A stretch of 64,000 nucleotides of DNA from Saccharibacillus qingshengii. Its GTDB lineage: Bacteria; Bacillota; Bacilli; Paenibacillales; Paenibacillaceae. A program made the translations under genes and the position numbers. The notes beneath the pieces are model-generated. The model did no database searches, was not told the DNA's origin, and saw only the letters and a program-made list of their open reading frames with translations. The stretch spans positions 186,001-250,000 of the forward strand of contig NZ_JAAZWC010000002.1 of the NCBI RefSeq assembly GCF_013185195.1, read 5' to 3'. Below are positions 10,101 to 17,800 of the stretch, in pieces. The number at the start of each line of letters is the position of its first letter. Position 1 is the stretch's first letter.

Positions 10101-11185
10101 GCGAACGGGCCGACGGCGGCTATGCTTCCGGCGAAGCCGGTTCGGCTGCGAAATGGATCTTTTCCGTCCGCAGCGGCGATGCGGAACTTGCCGCCGAGCG
10201 CGATGGAGACGAACGGTATGCTGAGCGGATTCAGCAGCTGAAAGCGATCATCTCGGGCGAGTCCGCAGGCGATCAGGGCCGGCGAAGAGAATTTGTGGAT
10301 CGCTTCGCATGGCGCTATGCCCATGAAGCGGCGGGCGGCGCCGCAGCGAAGACTTCGGTAACGGAGATCAAGTCGCGTTTTGCCGGGGATGAATATCCGG
10401 CTGCCGATGCGCTTGAAGCTGCGCGTCTGCTGGCGGGCCTGGCCGATGAAAGAGACGAGGAGGGGACGGCCCCGATGGCCGTTGAATCCGGAGCATCGAA
10501 ACAAGCGCATCCGGACTCGGGACCTTCTTCCTCGACCCTGCAGCTGCGCCGTCCCCGTTTTATGGAGCGCAGCCGATTGACGGGAGCCGAGCGGGGGACC
10601 GCTTACCATACCTTGATGCAGCATCTGCCGCTGCAGCCGGACACCGGTGCCGCCGAAGCCGCCGATACGCTGGCGGAACTGGTTCGCAAGCACATTTTGC
10701 TGCAGCCGGAAGCGGATACGGTAAATCCCGAAGACATTGCGGCTTTTATCCGCAGTGAAATCGGACGCCGTGCGGCAGCGGCGGATTGGGTTCGACGGGA
10801 ACTTCCTTTTAGCGCCGGCGTAGGTGCGGACGAAGAAATCGGAGCCCTTGTTCTTCCGCTGCAGGGAGGCGGCGCAAAAGAATGGATGCCGAACGGACCG
10901 GATCCGGGCACAGCCGGAGAACGCCGGATCCAGTTGGAACGTCTGCCCGGCGAACGGGTGCTTGTCCAGGGCGTGCTCGACTGTCTGTTCCGCGAGAACG
11001 GAAAATGGATTCTGTTGGACTACAAGACCGACCGGCTGAAACCCGGCCGGGGAATCGACGAGCTGGCCGAACATTACCGGTTCCAGCTGGATTTCTACGC
11101 CCGGGCGGTCGAAGATATGCTTGGCGAACCGGTTCATGAAAAGTGGCTGTACTTTTTTGACGCGGGAGAAGGCATCAGGCTTTGA
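7118..11185 (+). CDS. addA: ATP-dependent helicase/nuclease subunit AddA
   Basis: UvrD-type superfamily 1A helicase and nuclease subunit of AddAB. Protein of 1355 residues, longer than the roughly 1230 usual in Bacillus. Q-motif region DDQWKAIA, Walker A AAGSGKTAVL, motif II LLDEYQDTN, motif IV-VI region with HKSKGLEFPVVF and RVLYVALTRPRD. The C-terminal nuclease motif is LLDYKTDRLK, with Asp1301 and Lys1303. ATG start abuts the addB stop, with GGGAGGAG at 7101-7108. The extra length includes Ala/Glu/Gly-rich stretches around residues 705-745 and 1100-1150 that look like variable linkers. Confidence 0.97.
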   Translation: MGMTYADKPAGSQWSDDQWKAIAASGGSMLVAAAAGSGKTAVLVERIIRKITDPAGGTGVDRMLIATFTKAAASEMRQRIRDALNKELAAQPQNEHLRRQLSLLGQASITTLHSFCLEVIRRHYTQIPLDPGFRIANEHESKMMRQETLEELFEEQYAREEEGREFRRLIDWFGGERSDEPAFALVQRLYDFARSHPWPQQWLRDSAAEFLVSDSEALGETIWAASLAADARLELAGTENLLHRAFELAVSPGGPAPYAEALQSDLDQLQRLRGAAESEPWPQLYAHFESVSFVTLKRVSAKDAYDPELQKQVKDLRDAAKKDLTRIKDFYFGREPETFLAELHETAPLMAELAELTIEFGERYAKAKKARSMVDFSDLEHYCLRILRDASSEPGKPLPSAAALEYRERFDEVLLDEYQDTNSVQEEIVSLIAREGAGNRFMVGDVKQSIYRFRLAEPGLFLHKYKAYGSDFSSGGLRVDLARNFRSRPEVIEAVNGIFRRIMNERVAEIEYDEQAELSYGALSYPPAQENEYAPELMLIEREGASGSADSDENLDTENPFAVEVAEIETARLEARAIAARIHELTGQIEGCDPLNVYDKAAGGLRPAVYGDMVILLRAVSAWAPMMIEELRLAGIPAVGDAAKGYFDATEVEIAMSLLQIIDNPQQDIPFASVLRSPIVGLTEDQLARIRLAGPRLSFYDAVCTAAESGGSSEEAAAADAEKRFPGDPAAAYAAARPGEEGGPIEASLSGSLRSFLASLERWRSMARNGELSELIWTLYRETGYADWVAGLPGGTQRRANLLALYNRAVQFEKSTSAQGLFRFLRFVERLRENGGDLAEAPSESVQDSVRIMTIHKSKGLEFPVVFIAGMSKNFNMQDLNAPFMMHKELGFGPRFVDEASRVGYPTLPALAIRRKMHMELLAEEMRVLYVALTRPRDKMILTASVKDLPKRISAWIQSSGGPEGIEDYTLAKARSYMDWVGPALIGEPGAAELRERADGGYASGEAGSAAKWIFSVRSGDAELAAERDGDERYAERIQQLKAIISGESAGDQGRRREFVDRFAWRYAHEAAGGAAAKTSVTEIKSRFAGDEYPAADALEAARLLAGLADERDEEGTAPMAVESGASKQAHPDSGPSSSTLQLRRPRFMERSRLTGAERGTAYHTLMQHLPLQPDTGAAEAADTLAELVRKHILLQPEADTVNPEDIAAFIRSEIGRRAAAADWVRRELPFSAGVGADEEIGALVLPLQGGGAKEWMPNGPDPGTAGERRIQLERLPGERVLVQGVLDCLFRENGKWILLDYKTDRLKPGRGIDELAEHYRFQLDFYARAVEDMLGEPVHEKWLYFFDAGEGIRL

Positions 11186-11218
11186 AAGCGGCTGCCGCGT
11201 AAATCCGTCTTTGACAAA

Positions 11219-11249
11219 GCCGGCTCGAACAGGAGCCGGCATTTATTTT
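11219..11249 (+). terminator. Terminator after addA
   Basis: Perfect 8-bp stem GCCGGCTC/GAGCCGGC with a GAACAG loop, followed by ATTTATTTT. The T tract is interrupted, so some read-through into sbcD is possible. Confidence 0.65.
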
Positions 11250-11298
11250 GGGAGTAAACCGATCGGATCGGGAATGAATACGGGAAGGGGCGTGAAAC

Positions 11299-12483
11299 AT
11301 GCGCGTGCTGCATACGGCGGACTGGCATCTGGGCAAAACACTGGAAGGCCGGAGCCGTTTCGAAGAACAAGAAAAATTTATGGACGAGCTGGTCGATATT
11401 GTGCGCAGGGAAAAAGTGGATCTGATTCTGATGGCGGGGGACGTATACGATACGGTAAATCCTCCGGCGGCAGCCGAACAGCTTTTCTATGAAGGAGCGG
11501 CCCGAATCCGGGCAGAAGGCTGTCTGCTGGCGGCGATTGCGGGCAACCACGATCATCCGGAACGGGTGGCTTCGGTCCATCCGCTTGTCCAGGGCAGCGG
11601 AATTTCGCTTGTGGGACTTCCGACTGAACAGGCTTTGAAATTGAACGTGGCGCGCACGGGGGAACAGGCCGTGATCGCGGCACTGCCTTATCCGTCCGAA
11701 GCCCGGTTGAACGAGCTGCTGACGCTTGACGGAACGGACGAAAATTTGCTGCGCAAAGCTTACAGCGAGAGAGTCGGACTGCTGATGCGCAAGCTTGCGG
11801 CCGATTTCTCGCCGCGCACCGTCAATCTGGCGATGAGCCACATTTATGTGCTTGGCGGGCTGGAATGCGATTCCGAACGGCCAATCCAGGTCGGAGGGGC
11901 ATACACCGTGGATCCGTCGGCGCTGGCCTGCGGAGCGCAGTATACGGCGCTTGGACATCTGCATCGTCCGCAGATCGTCAAAGGAGAAGGCGTAATCCGC
12001 TACAGCGGCTCGCCGATTGCCTACAGTTTCTCGGAAGCGGGACAGACCAAATCGGTGATGCTGATGGATATCGAACCGGGCGGCGAGGCGAAGCTGCAAG
12101 AAATTTATTTGTCCTGCGGACGTCAGCTGGTGGAATGGAACGCGAAAGAAGGTCTCGGTCAGGTACACGGTTGGTTGGACGAAGGCCGGGATGCCGGTGC
12201 ATTTATCGACTTGAGAATTACGCTGACCGAAGCGATGGCCTTAAGCGATATTCAATCGCTGCGGCGTGCCTGCGACGGCCTGGTACATATTCGCCCCGTG
12301 TATCCGCAGCTGGAGCAGGCGGATATGCCCGAAGAACGGGTACGGCTGCCGATGCATGAACTGTTTAAGACGTTCTACCGCAGGCAGACCGGGGGAGCGG
12401 AACCCGACGAGGCCCTGATCTCGCTGTTTATGGAACTTGCTGCCGACGAGCGGGAACATGCGGAAGGGGGAGAATCCGAATGA
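11299..12483 (+). CDS. sbcD: Exonuclease SbcCD subunit D (Mre11-type nuclease)
   Basis: Calcineurin-like phosphoesterase that, with SbcC, opens hairpins and processes protein-blocked DNA ends. Protein of 394 residues. The Mn2+-binding motifs appear in order: HTADWHLG near the N-terminus, MAGDVYD, GNHDHPER and GHLHRPQ. ATG start at 11299. The stop overlaps the sbcC start as ATGA at 12480-12483. Placed beside addAB, it extends a four-gene break-repair block. Confidence 0.97.
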   Translation: MRVLHTADWHLGKTLEGRSRFEEQEKFMDELVDIVRREKVDLILMAGDVYDTVNPPAAAEQLFYEGAARIRAEGCLLAAIAGNHDHPERVASVHPLVQGSGISLVGLPTEQALKLNVARTGEQAVIAALPYPSEARLNELLTLDGTDENLLRKAYSERVGLLMRKLAADFSPRTVNLAMSHIYVLGGLECDSERPIQVGGAYTVDPSALACGAQYTALGHLHRPQIVKGEGVIRYSGSPIAYSFSEAGQTKSVMLMDIEPGGEAKLQEIYLSCGRQLVEWNAKEGLGQVHGWLDEGRDAGAFIDLRITLTEAMALSDIQSLRRACDGLVHIRPVYPQLEQADMPEERVRLPMHELFKTFYRRQTGGAEPDEALISLFMELAADEREHAEGGESE

Positions 12484-15400
12484 AGCCGATTACGCTCAGA
12501 TTGTCCGGCCTGCAAAGTTACCGCGAAGCGCAGGAGATCGACTTCACCGAACTGTGCGAAACGGGACTTTTCGGCATTTTCGGCCCGACGGGAAGCGGCA
12601 AATCGACAGTGCTCGATGCGATCACGCTCGCCATGTACGGAAAAGTAGAACGGGCTTACGGCGGTACGCAGGGGATCATGAACCATTCGGAAGACACGCT
12701 GTATGTCGCTTTTACCTTCGAACTGGAATCTTCGGCCGGCGTACGCCGATTTCGGGTAGAGCGGCGCTTCAAGCGGACCGGGGAAGTATCGGTCAGCAAC
12801 ACGCTGAGCCGATTCATCGAAGTGAAACCGGAAGGCGACGAAGTCGTAGCCGACAAGCTGGCGGAAGTCACCAAAGCGGTAGAAGAACGGATCGGCTTGA
12901 AAATGGACGATTTCACCCGGGCTGTCGTACTGCCGCAGGGGAAATTCGCGGAATTCCTGTCGCTCAAAGGCAGCGACCGCCGGCAGATGCTTCAACGACT
13001 GTTTCACTTGGAACAGTACGGGGACCGCCTGATCCAGAAGTTGAGCCGCCGTGCCCGCGAGACGGAATCGGCGCTGCGCGCTTTGGAAGCCGAGCAGCAG
13101 GGGCTGGGTCTGGCTTCGGCTCAAGCGGTAAAAGAAGCGAAGGCTGCTCTGGAACAAGCCGACAAATCGGCGGACGTCCGGCGTAAAGCGCTTGATGCGG
13201 CGGCCGAGGAACACGGCCGGCTCTCGCGCGTGCGCGAACGGGCGGGCGAACGCCGTGAAATCTCGGCGGCGCTCGCCCGGCTGCAGGAACGCGGCGATGC
13301 CGTCCGCGAACTGCAGGCGCGCACGGAGCGGGCGCGAGCGTCGGCGGCCCTGCTGCCGGCGCTGGAACGTTTCCGGATGGCCGCCGCGTATTCGGAAGAA
13401 CGCGAGTCCGGGGCGAAGCGGCTCAAAAGCGAACTCGAGTCCGCCCGTGCGCATGCGGACTCGGCCGTGTCGGCGGAAGCCGCCGCGCGCGAAGGGCTGG
13501 GAGCCGAAGAGCCGAAGCTGCTTCGGCGGACGGCGGAGCTGGAACAGGCGCTTCAACTGGAGCGCGAGCTGATCGGGCTGCGCGAAGAAAGCGTGCGGTT
13601 GGAACGCGGCCGCGAAGCGGCGGCTTCGAGTCTGGAGCGGGCGCGCGCCGAAGCGGATGAACTTCGGCGCAAGCTGGAGAAAGCGGCGGAGCTTCGCGCC
13701 GAACTGCAGCAGCAGCTCGACAGCTGCGAAGTGCGAAGTGCCGACCGGACCGAATTGGAAGAGGCCGGTCGGCTGGCGGATGCCATCGCCGGTCTGGAAT
13801 CGCAGCTCCCCGAGATCCACCGCGATCTCGAAGAAGCGCAGCGCCAGGAAAACGAAGCGGCGGCCGAACTGGCTTCGGGCCGCCGTCTGGAGCGCGAAGG
13901 CCGAGGCAGACTTCGCGCAGCGGCGGAACAGGCTTCCGCGCATGAAGAAGCTCTTGGGCTGTTCGAGCTGGAGCTGACGGCGCTGATCGAAGCGGCCGCA
14001 GCCGAAGAAGAGCGCCTGGAGCAGGCCGACCGGGAAGCCGCCAATCGCCGGATGGCCGCCGAACTGGCGCATGCCCTGACGGACGGCGAACCCTGCCTGG
14101 TCTGCGGCTCGGTCCATCACCCCCTGCCTGCGGCCGAAGACCTTTCCGCCGCTTCGGCCGCGGCGGAACTTGAACCGCTGCGCGCCCTGCAGGCGGACGC
14201 GCGCGGGCTTCGCCTCACCGCTGCCGGCCTGCGGCAGGGCGCCGGAAAACTGGCCCGGCGTCTGCGCGAAGAACTGGCGCAGACGCCGGGCGGCTCCGCC
14301 GAAGAACGGGCGGAGCCCGGGTTCGGCTTCGCGTCCGAACCGGCAGACCTTTCCGCGCCTTCGACCGCGCGGAACTCCGGCTCGCCCGAAGATGCGAGCC
14401 TAACGGCTTCGCCGCAGGCCTGCGCGGCCGAGTGGATCCGCCTGCAGGCCGCGGCCGAGCGTTTCGAGCGCGAGTCCGCGCAGCTCGAAGCGGATTCGCG
14501 CGAAAGCGAACGGGCTTTGGCCTCCGCCGTCCGCGGAGCCGAAGCGCCGCGCGCGCGGCAGGATGCCGCTTCGCGCCAGCGTACGCGCGCCGAAGAGCGC
14601 CTGACGGAGCTGGAGCGGCGCTTGTCGGAATCGGAGCAGCGGTGGAACTCTTCGTTCGCCGCGCTGCGGCGGGAAGATCTCGGGCAGCGGCGGGAAGAAA
14701 TCCGCCGCCGCGATACGCAGGCCGAAGAACTGAAGCGCAGGCTGGACAAGAGCGGACCGGTAATCCGAAGCATGGAAGAAGCGCAGAAATCGCATGAAGA
14801 ATCCGCTTCGCAAGCGCAGCAGGAGCTGGTCCGGTTTACGGCGCAGGCTCAGGGACGGGCAGAGCTGCTGCAGGAAAAAGAGCTGCGCCTGCGCGATGTA
14901 TCCGGAGGGTCTTCCGCGGCCGACCTGCTGCGCGAAGTATCCGGGAATCTGACGGCGCTTCGCGCCGCGTCAGCGGCTGCTCGCGAAGCGCTCGAAGCGG
15001 CGCGGGAAGCTTGGCAGAAGGCTGCCAACGCTTCGGCCGCAGCCGATCAGGCGGCCGTTTCTGCGGCCGAACACCGGGCTTCGGCCGAAACTGCCTGGAA
15101 CAAGGCTTTGTCGGACTCCCTGTTCCCGAATGCCGAAGAAGTGGAAGCCGCACGGATGGACGATGCAGAAATAAGCGAAGCGGAGCGGCTTGTCCAAGCC
15201 CATCGGGAACGGGAAAGCGAATTGTCCGCAAGGCTGCGCGAACTGGAGAAGCTGCTCGGCGGGGAAGAACTGTCGGAGGAAGAGTGGCAGGCCTGCCTGG
15301 CCCGTCTGGAAGAAGCCCGTCTGCTGGACGAAGAAGCGTTGTCCGGCAAAGCCCGGGCGCTGCGCGACCTTGAAGATGTGTCGGCCAGACATGGACGCTG

Positions 15401-15950
15401 GACCGAGCTTGAGCTCCTGCGGATCGAGTCGGCCGCCGATTCGGAAAGGCTGTCGAAGCTCCAGACCTGTTTCCGCGGCAATGCGTTCGTCGAGTACGTG
15501 GCCGAAGAGCAGTTGATCCAGATCAGCCGCGCCGCTTCCAGCCGTCTGCGTTTTCTGACCAAGCAGCGTTATTCGCTGGAAGTCGATTCCGGCGGCGGTT
15601 TTGTCGTCTGCGACGATGCCAACGGAGGCGTTCGCCGGCCGGTCTCCACCCTTTCGGGAGGAGAGACTTTCCTGACGTCGCTGTCGCTTGCGCTTGCGCT
15701 GTCGGCCCAGATCCAGCTTCGCGGCGAATACCCGCTGCAGTTCTTTTTCCTCGACGAAGGATTCGGTACGCTGGATCCCGAGCTGCTGGATACCGTCATT
15801 ACCTCGCTCGAACATCTGCACAACGATCGGCTGTCGGTTGGGGTGATCAGCCACGTCCAGGAACTGCGTGCGCGTCTGCCGCGCCGTCTGATCGTTCAGC
15901 CTGCGGATCATGCCGGTGCGGGCTCCAGGGTCGTATTGGAAAAAATGTAG
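12480..15950 (+). CDS. sbcC: Exonuclease SbcCD subunit C (Rad50-type ATPase)
   Basis: SMC-like ATPase of the SbcCD complex. Protein of 1156 residues. N-terminal Walker A GPTGSGKST, Q-loop region VVLPQGKFAEFL, two very Ala/Glu/Arg-rich coiled-coil arms, and a zinc hook CLVC (Cys539 and Cys542) at the apex. The C-terminal head has the signature LSGGETFL and Walker B FFFLDEGFG. The arms are extremely G+C-rich and Ala-rich. The start codon overlaps the sbcD stop. Confidence 0.96.
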   Translation: MKPITLRLSGLQSYREAQEIDFTELCETGLFGIFGPTGSGKSTVLDAITLAMYGKVERAYGGTQGIMNHSEDTLYVAFTFELESSAGVRRFRVERRFKRTGEVSVSNTLSRFIEVKPEGDEVVADKLAEVTKAVEERIGLKMDDFTRAVVLPQGKFAEFLSLKGSDRRQMLQRLFHLEQYGDRLIQKLSRRARETESALRALEAEQQGLGLASAQAVKEAKAALEQADKSADVRRKALDAAAEEHGRLSRVRERAGERREISAALARLQERGDAVRELQARTERARASAALLPALERFRMAAAYSEERESGAKRLKSELESARAHADSAVSAEAAAREGLGAEEPKLLRRTAELEQALQLERELIGLREESVRLERGREAAASSLERARAEADELRRKLEKAAELRAELQQQLDSCEVRSADRTELEEAGRLADAIAGLESQLPEIHRDLEEAQRQENEAAAELASGRRLEREGRGRLRAAAEQASAHEEALGLFELELTALIEAAAAEEERLEQADREAANRRMAAELAHALTDGEPCLVCGSVHHPLPAAEDLSAASAAAELEPLRALQADARGLRLTAAGLRQGAGKLARRLREELAQTPGGSAEERAEPGFGFASEPADLSAPSTARNSGSPEDASLTASPQACAAEWIRLQAAAERFERESAQLEADSRESERALASAVRGAEAPRARQDAASRQRTRAEERLTELERRLSESEQRWNSSFAALRREDLGQRREEIRRRDTQAEELKRRLDKSGPVIRSMEEAQKSHEESASQAQQELVRFTAQAQGRAELLQEKELRLRDVSGGSSAADLLREVSGNLTALRAASAAAREALEAAREAWQKAANASAAADQAAVSAAEHRASAETAWNKALSDSLFPNAEEVEAARMDDAEISEAERLVQAHRERESELSARLRELEKLLGGEELSEEEWQACLARLEEARLLDEEALSGKARALRDLEDVSARHGRWTELELLRIESAADSERLSKLQTCFRGNAFVEYVAEEQLIQISRAASSRLRFLTKQRYSLEVDSGGGFVVCDDANGGVRRPVSTLSGGETFLTSLSLALALSAQIQLRGEYPLQFFFLDEGFGTLDPELLDTVITSLEHLHNDRLSVGVISHVQELRARLPRRLIVQPADHAGAGSRVVLEKM

Positions 15951-16127
15951 TCCAAAGATCGTGATTAGAATCACAGAGACAGATTCAATGGCTTGTTATA
16001 ATACAGTCAGCCGACATCATATGAGGAGTACCCCGACCCGCAATCCGGCCAAACGTCCTGTGCGTTTGCCCCGAATTGCCGTTCAAGCAAGCAGATCCCA
16101 GTGGGATTTGCCGGGTGCTTCTTTTTT

Positions 16128-16156
16128 TTGTTTTTTTGTTGAATTGCCGGTACAAT
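16128..16156 (+). promoter_or_regulatory. Probable promoter of the HIT gene
   Basis: TTGTTT (16128-16133), 17-base spacer, TACAAT (16151-16156). Downstream, GGCCGA/TCGGGCC followed by TCTTTTTCTT (about 16171-16199) forms a small terminator-like hairpin in the leader. The rest of the 328-base gap after sbcC holds a GTGATT-AG-AATCAC palindrome (15961-15974) and poly-T, but no gene. Confidence 0.5.
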
Positions 16157-16277
16157 GGATACAGCAATCGGGCCGAGCGAATCGGGCCTCTTTTTCTTAT
16201 ATGAATATTTCGCGCGGTATACCGGCGGCAGTTTGTACGTGCCGCCGCGCAGCATCCATTCCAAGGAGGAACCGACC

Positions 16278-16640
16278 ATGAGCGAGACCCTTTTCACGAA
16301 AATTATCGAAGGCAGCATTCCAAGCCAAAAAGTGTTCGAGAACGAGCGGATCTATGCGTTTCACGATATTCAGCCGGCGGCTCCCGTCCATGTGCTGATC
16401 GTACCCAAAAAGCCGATTCCGTCGCTGAACGACATTGCCGACGAAGATCTGGCCGTGATCGGCGAAATCCATCGTGTAGCCGTGCAGCTAGCCGCAGAGC
16501 TTGGTATCGCGGAGAGCGGATACCGCCTGATCAACAACTGCGGTGCCGACGGAGGACAGACGGTGTCCCATCTGCATTTTCATCTGCTCGGCGGAGCCAA
16601 GCTCGGAGCGCTGACGGGAATTTCCGGATCGCATCAGTAG
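16278..16640 (+). CDS. HIT family nucleotide hydrolase (histidine triad protein)
   Basis: Protein of 120 residues. HLHFHLLGG near the C-terminus is the histidine-triad nucleotide-binding motif, with the central His as nucleophile. Family members hydrolyse nucleoside phosphoramidates such as AMP-lysine. Start at ATG 16278 because AAGGAGGA (16263-16270) is ideally placed; the open frame upstream to 16155 lacks family similarity. It resembles the HinT type in length and in the N-terminal TLFTKIIEG and IPS segments. It lies alone between sbcC and rpsU. Confidence 0.93.
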   Translation: MSETLFTKIIEGSIPSQKVFENERIYAFHDIQPAAPVHVLIVPKKPIPSLNDIADEDLAVIGEIHRVAVQLAAELGIAESGYRLINNCGADGGQTVSHLHFHLLGGAKLGALTGISGSHQ

Positions 16641-16644
16641 AGAA

Positions 16645-16746
16645 GCGGCCCAATGTGCAGCAGTCCAAGAAACGTTCGGGCGTCTGCCCGGGAATCGAAC
16701 TTTCTGCGAGGCCAATTCGCCCGTTTTTTCGACAGCTTTGGGCCGC
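16645..16746. other. Long imperfect hairpin between hit and rpsU
   Basis: GCGGCCCAA at 16645-16653 pairs with TTGGGCCGC at 16738-16746. Inside, AGAAA(C)GTTC pairs with GAACTTTCT, capped by CGGGC-GTCT-GCCCG. It has no terminal T run on the plus strand. It lies after the hit stop and about 70 bases before the rpsU promoter, so it could be a 3' end of the hit transcript or an independent structure. Confidence 0.45.
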
Positions 16747-16813
16747 CGCCGAGGGAGTCGGAAGCTCACCCGGCCGCACGTTAATCTTATCTGCACAGAC
16801 TTTTTTATAAGCA

Positions 16814-16843
16814 TTGACATCGACTTTAATATTCGCCTATAAT
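16814..16843 (+). promoter_or_regulatory. Strong sigma-A promoter of rpsU
   Basis: Consensus TTGACA (16814-16819) and TATAAT (16838-16843) with an 18-base spacer. Transcription should begin near 16850, about 50 bases before the rpsU start. Confidence 0.9.
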
Positions 16844-16901
16844 GAAAGTTGATTAACCGTGTTATGCTCTTGGACGGTGTGGTCGGAGGGAGGGGAAACT
16901 G

Positions 16902-17075
16902 GTGTCTGAAACTAAAGTTCGCAAAAATGAGACTATTGATGCTGCTCTTCGCCGCTTTAAACGCTCTATTGCAAAAGACGGCGTGTTGGCGGAAGTCAAA
17001 AAGCGCAAGCATTATGAGAAGCCGAGCGTAAAGCGCAAGAAAAAGTCTGAGGCTGCTCGCAAAAGAAAGTTCTAA
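16902..17075 (+). CDS. rpsU: 30S ribosomal protein S21
   Basis: Small basic ribosomal protein of 57 residues, easily missed because of its length. It starts with GTG (16902) after GGAGGGAGGGG and encodes [20 protein letters not shown] at the N-terminus, then a Lys/Arg-rich tail ending [11 protein letters not shown]. This is the S21 signature; S21 sits at the 30S platform near the anti-Shine-Dalgarno. Its codon use is more A+T-rich than that of its neighbours, as is common for highly expressed ribosomal genes. It is followed by yqeY, as in Bacillus, with a hairpin between them. Confidence 0.96.
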   Translation: MSETKVRKNETIDAALRRFKRSIAKDGVLAEVKKRKHYEKPSVKRKKKSEAARKRKF

Positions 17076-17121
17076 GATGTGTTTGGGCTTTTTTTGTCGA
17101 GCTTTCGACAGCAAACACATC
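17076..17121 (+). promoter_or_regulatory. Two-tier hairpin between rpsU and yqeY
   Basis: The hairpin starts at the base after the rpsU stop. Outer arms GATGTGTTTG (17076-17085) and CAAACACATC (17112-17121) pair perfectly. Inside, TGTCGA and TCGACA (17095-17100 and 17105-17110) form a second stem after a GGCTTTTTTT bulge. It ends a few bases before the yqeY ribosome binding site. It may stabilise or process the mRNA, or attenuate yqeY relative to rpsU. Confidence 0.7.
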
Positions 17122-17144
17122 ACCAGTAGGAGGATTTATTTTTT

Positions 17145-17588
17145 ATGAATCTTAGCGAACGATTGAACGAAGATATGAAACAAGCCATGCGGAGTAAGGA
17201 TAAATTCAAACTTTCGACCATACGAATGATTCGCGCAACGGTCAAGAACCAAGAGATCGATTTGAAGCGAACTTTGGATGACGCAGAAGTGCTTGATATT
17301 CTGAGTCGTGAAATCAAACAGCGCAAAGATTCCCTCCAAGAATTTCAAAAAGCAGGTCGTGACGATTTGGCTGAGACTGTCGAAGCCGAAATCGCTATTG
17401 TTGCTGAATACCTTCCCGCTCAGCTTGCTGAAGAAGAAGTTAAATCCATTGTACAGCAGACCATCCAGGAAACCGGTGCTTCTTCCAAAGCCGATATGGG
17501 CAAAGTCATGGCCGCTCTGATGCCGAAAGTCAAAGGACGCGCCGACGGGAAGTTGGTTAACCAAGTGGTTCAGCAGTACCTGCAATAA
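17145..17588 (+). CDS. yqeY: GatB/YqeY domain protein
   Basis: Protein of 147 residues matching the YqeY family (MNLSERLNEDMKQAMRS; EAEIAIVAEYLPAQL; PKVKGRADGK). It is related to the tail domain of GatB, which contacts tRNA in the amidotransferase; the specific job of YqeY is not established. ATG at 17145 with TAGGAGG at 17127-17133. Linked to rpsU as in many Firmicutes. Confidence 0.93.
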   Translation: MNLSERLNEDMKQAMRSKDKFKLSTIRMIRATVKNQEIDLKRTLDDAEVLDILSREIKQRKDSLQEFQKAGRDDLAETVEAEIAIVAEYLPAQLAEEEVKSIVQQTIQETGASSKADMGKVMAALMPKVKGRADGKLVNQVVQQYLQ

Positions 17589-17601
17589 ACGAGCGAACGA
17601 G

Positions 17602-17632
17602 CACCCTTCCGGTTTTCTGGAAGGGTGTTTTT
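17602..17632 (+). terminator. Terminator after yqeY
   Basis: Perfect stem CACCCTTCC/GGAAGGGTG (17602-17610 and 17619-17627) with an 8-base loop and a T run at 17628-17632. Confidence 0.85.
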
Positions 17633-17670
17633 GCTGCGCGCCGATTTTTTTTGCGAAACCGGGACTTTTT

Positions 17671-17698
17671 TGAAACGCCGGGCGAAAATGGACGTATA
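17671..17698 (+). promoter_or_regulatory. Sigma-W-type ECF promoter upstream of nfeD-floA
   Basis: TGAAAC (17671-17676), a 16-base spacer and CGTATA (17693-17698) match the Bacillus sigma-W consensus in both elements and spacing. In B. subtilis the homologous yqeZ-yqfA-yqfB operon is sigma-W dependent, so the location also fits. This predicts induction by envelope stress. Confidence 0.8.
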
Positions 17699-17800
17699 TA
17701 AAGGGTGAGAGAGTTTCGCTTTTGTACAGAATCAAACAGAGGGAGCAAGTCGGAGACTTCCGGTGTCGGGAAAGTCAATTCAGGAAAAGGAGGGGATTGG

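Noticed and set aside
7226-11242. Antisense open frame of 1338 codons opposite addA
   Set aside because: Same codon-bias effect; no domain, no start signal, and complete overlap with a well-supported helicase gene.
13000-15300. Repetitive GCGGAAGCG-type sequence in sbcC as a DNA repeat
   Set aside because: It reflects Ala/Glu/Arg-rich coiled-coil codons, not a repeat unit of fixed length.
12375-15974. Long antisense frames opposite sbcC
   Set aside because: Ala/Glu-rich coiled-coil coding on one strand gives open frames on the other. Products are low-complexity Arg/Phe/Gln-rich.
15997-16002. TATAAT downstream of sbcC as a promoter for hit
   Set aside because: No acceptable -35 at 16-18 bases; the site at 16128-16156 is better placed.
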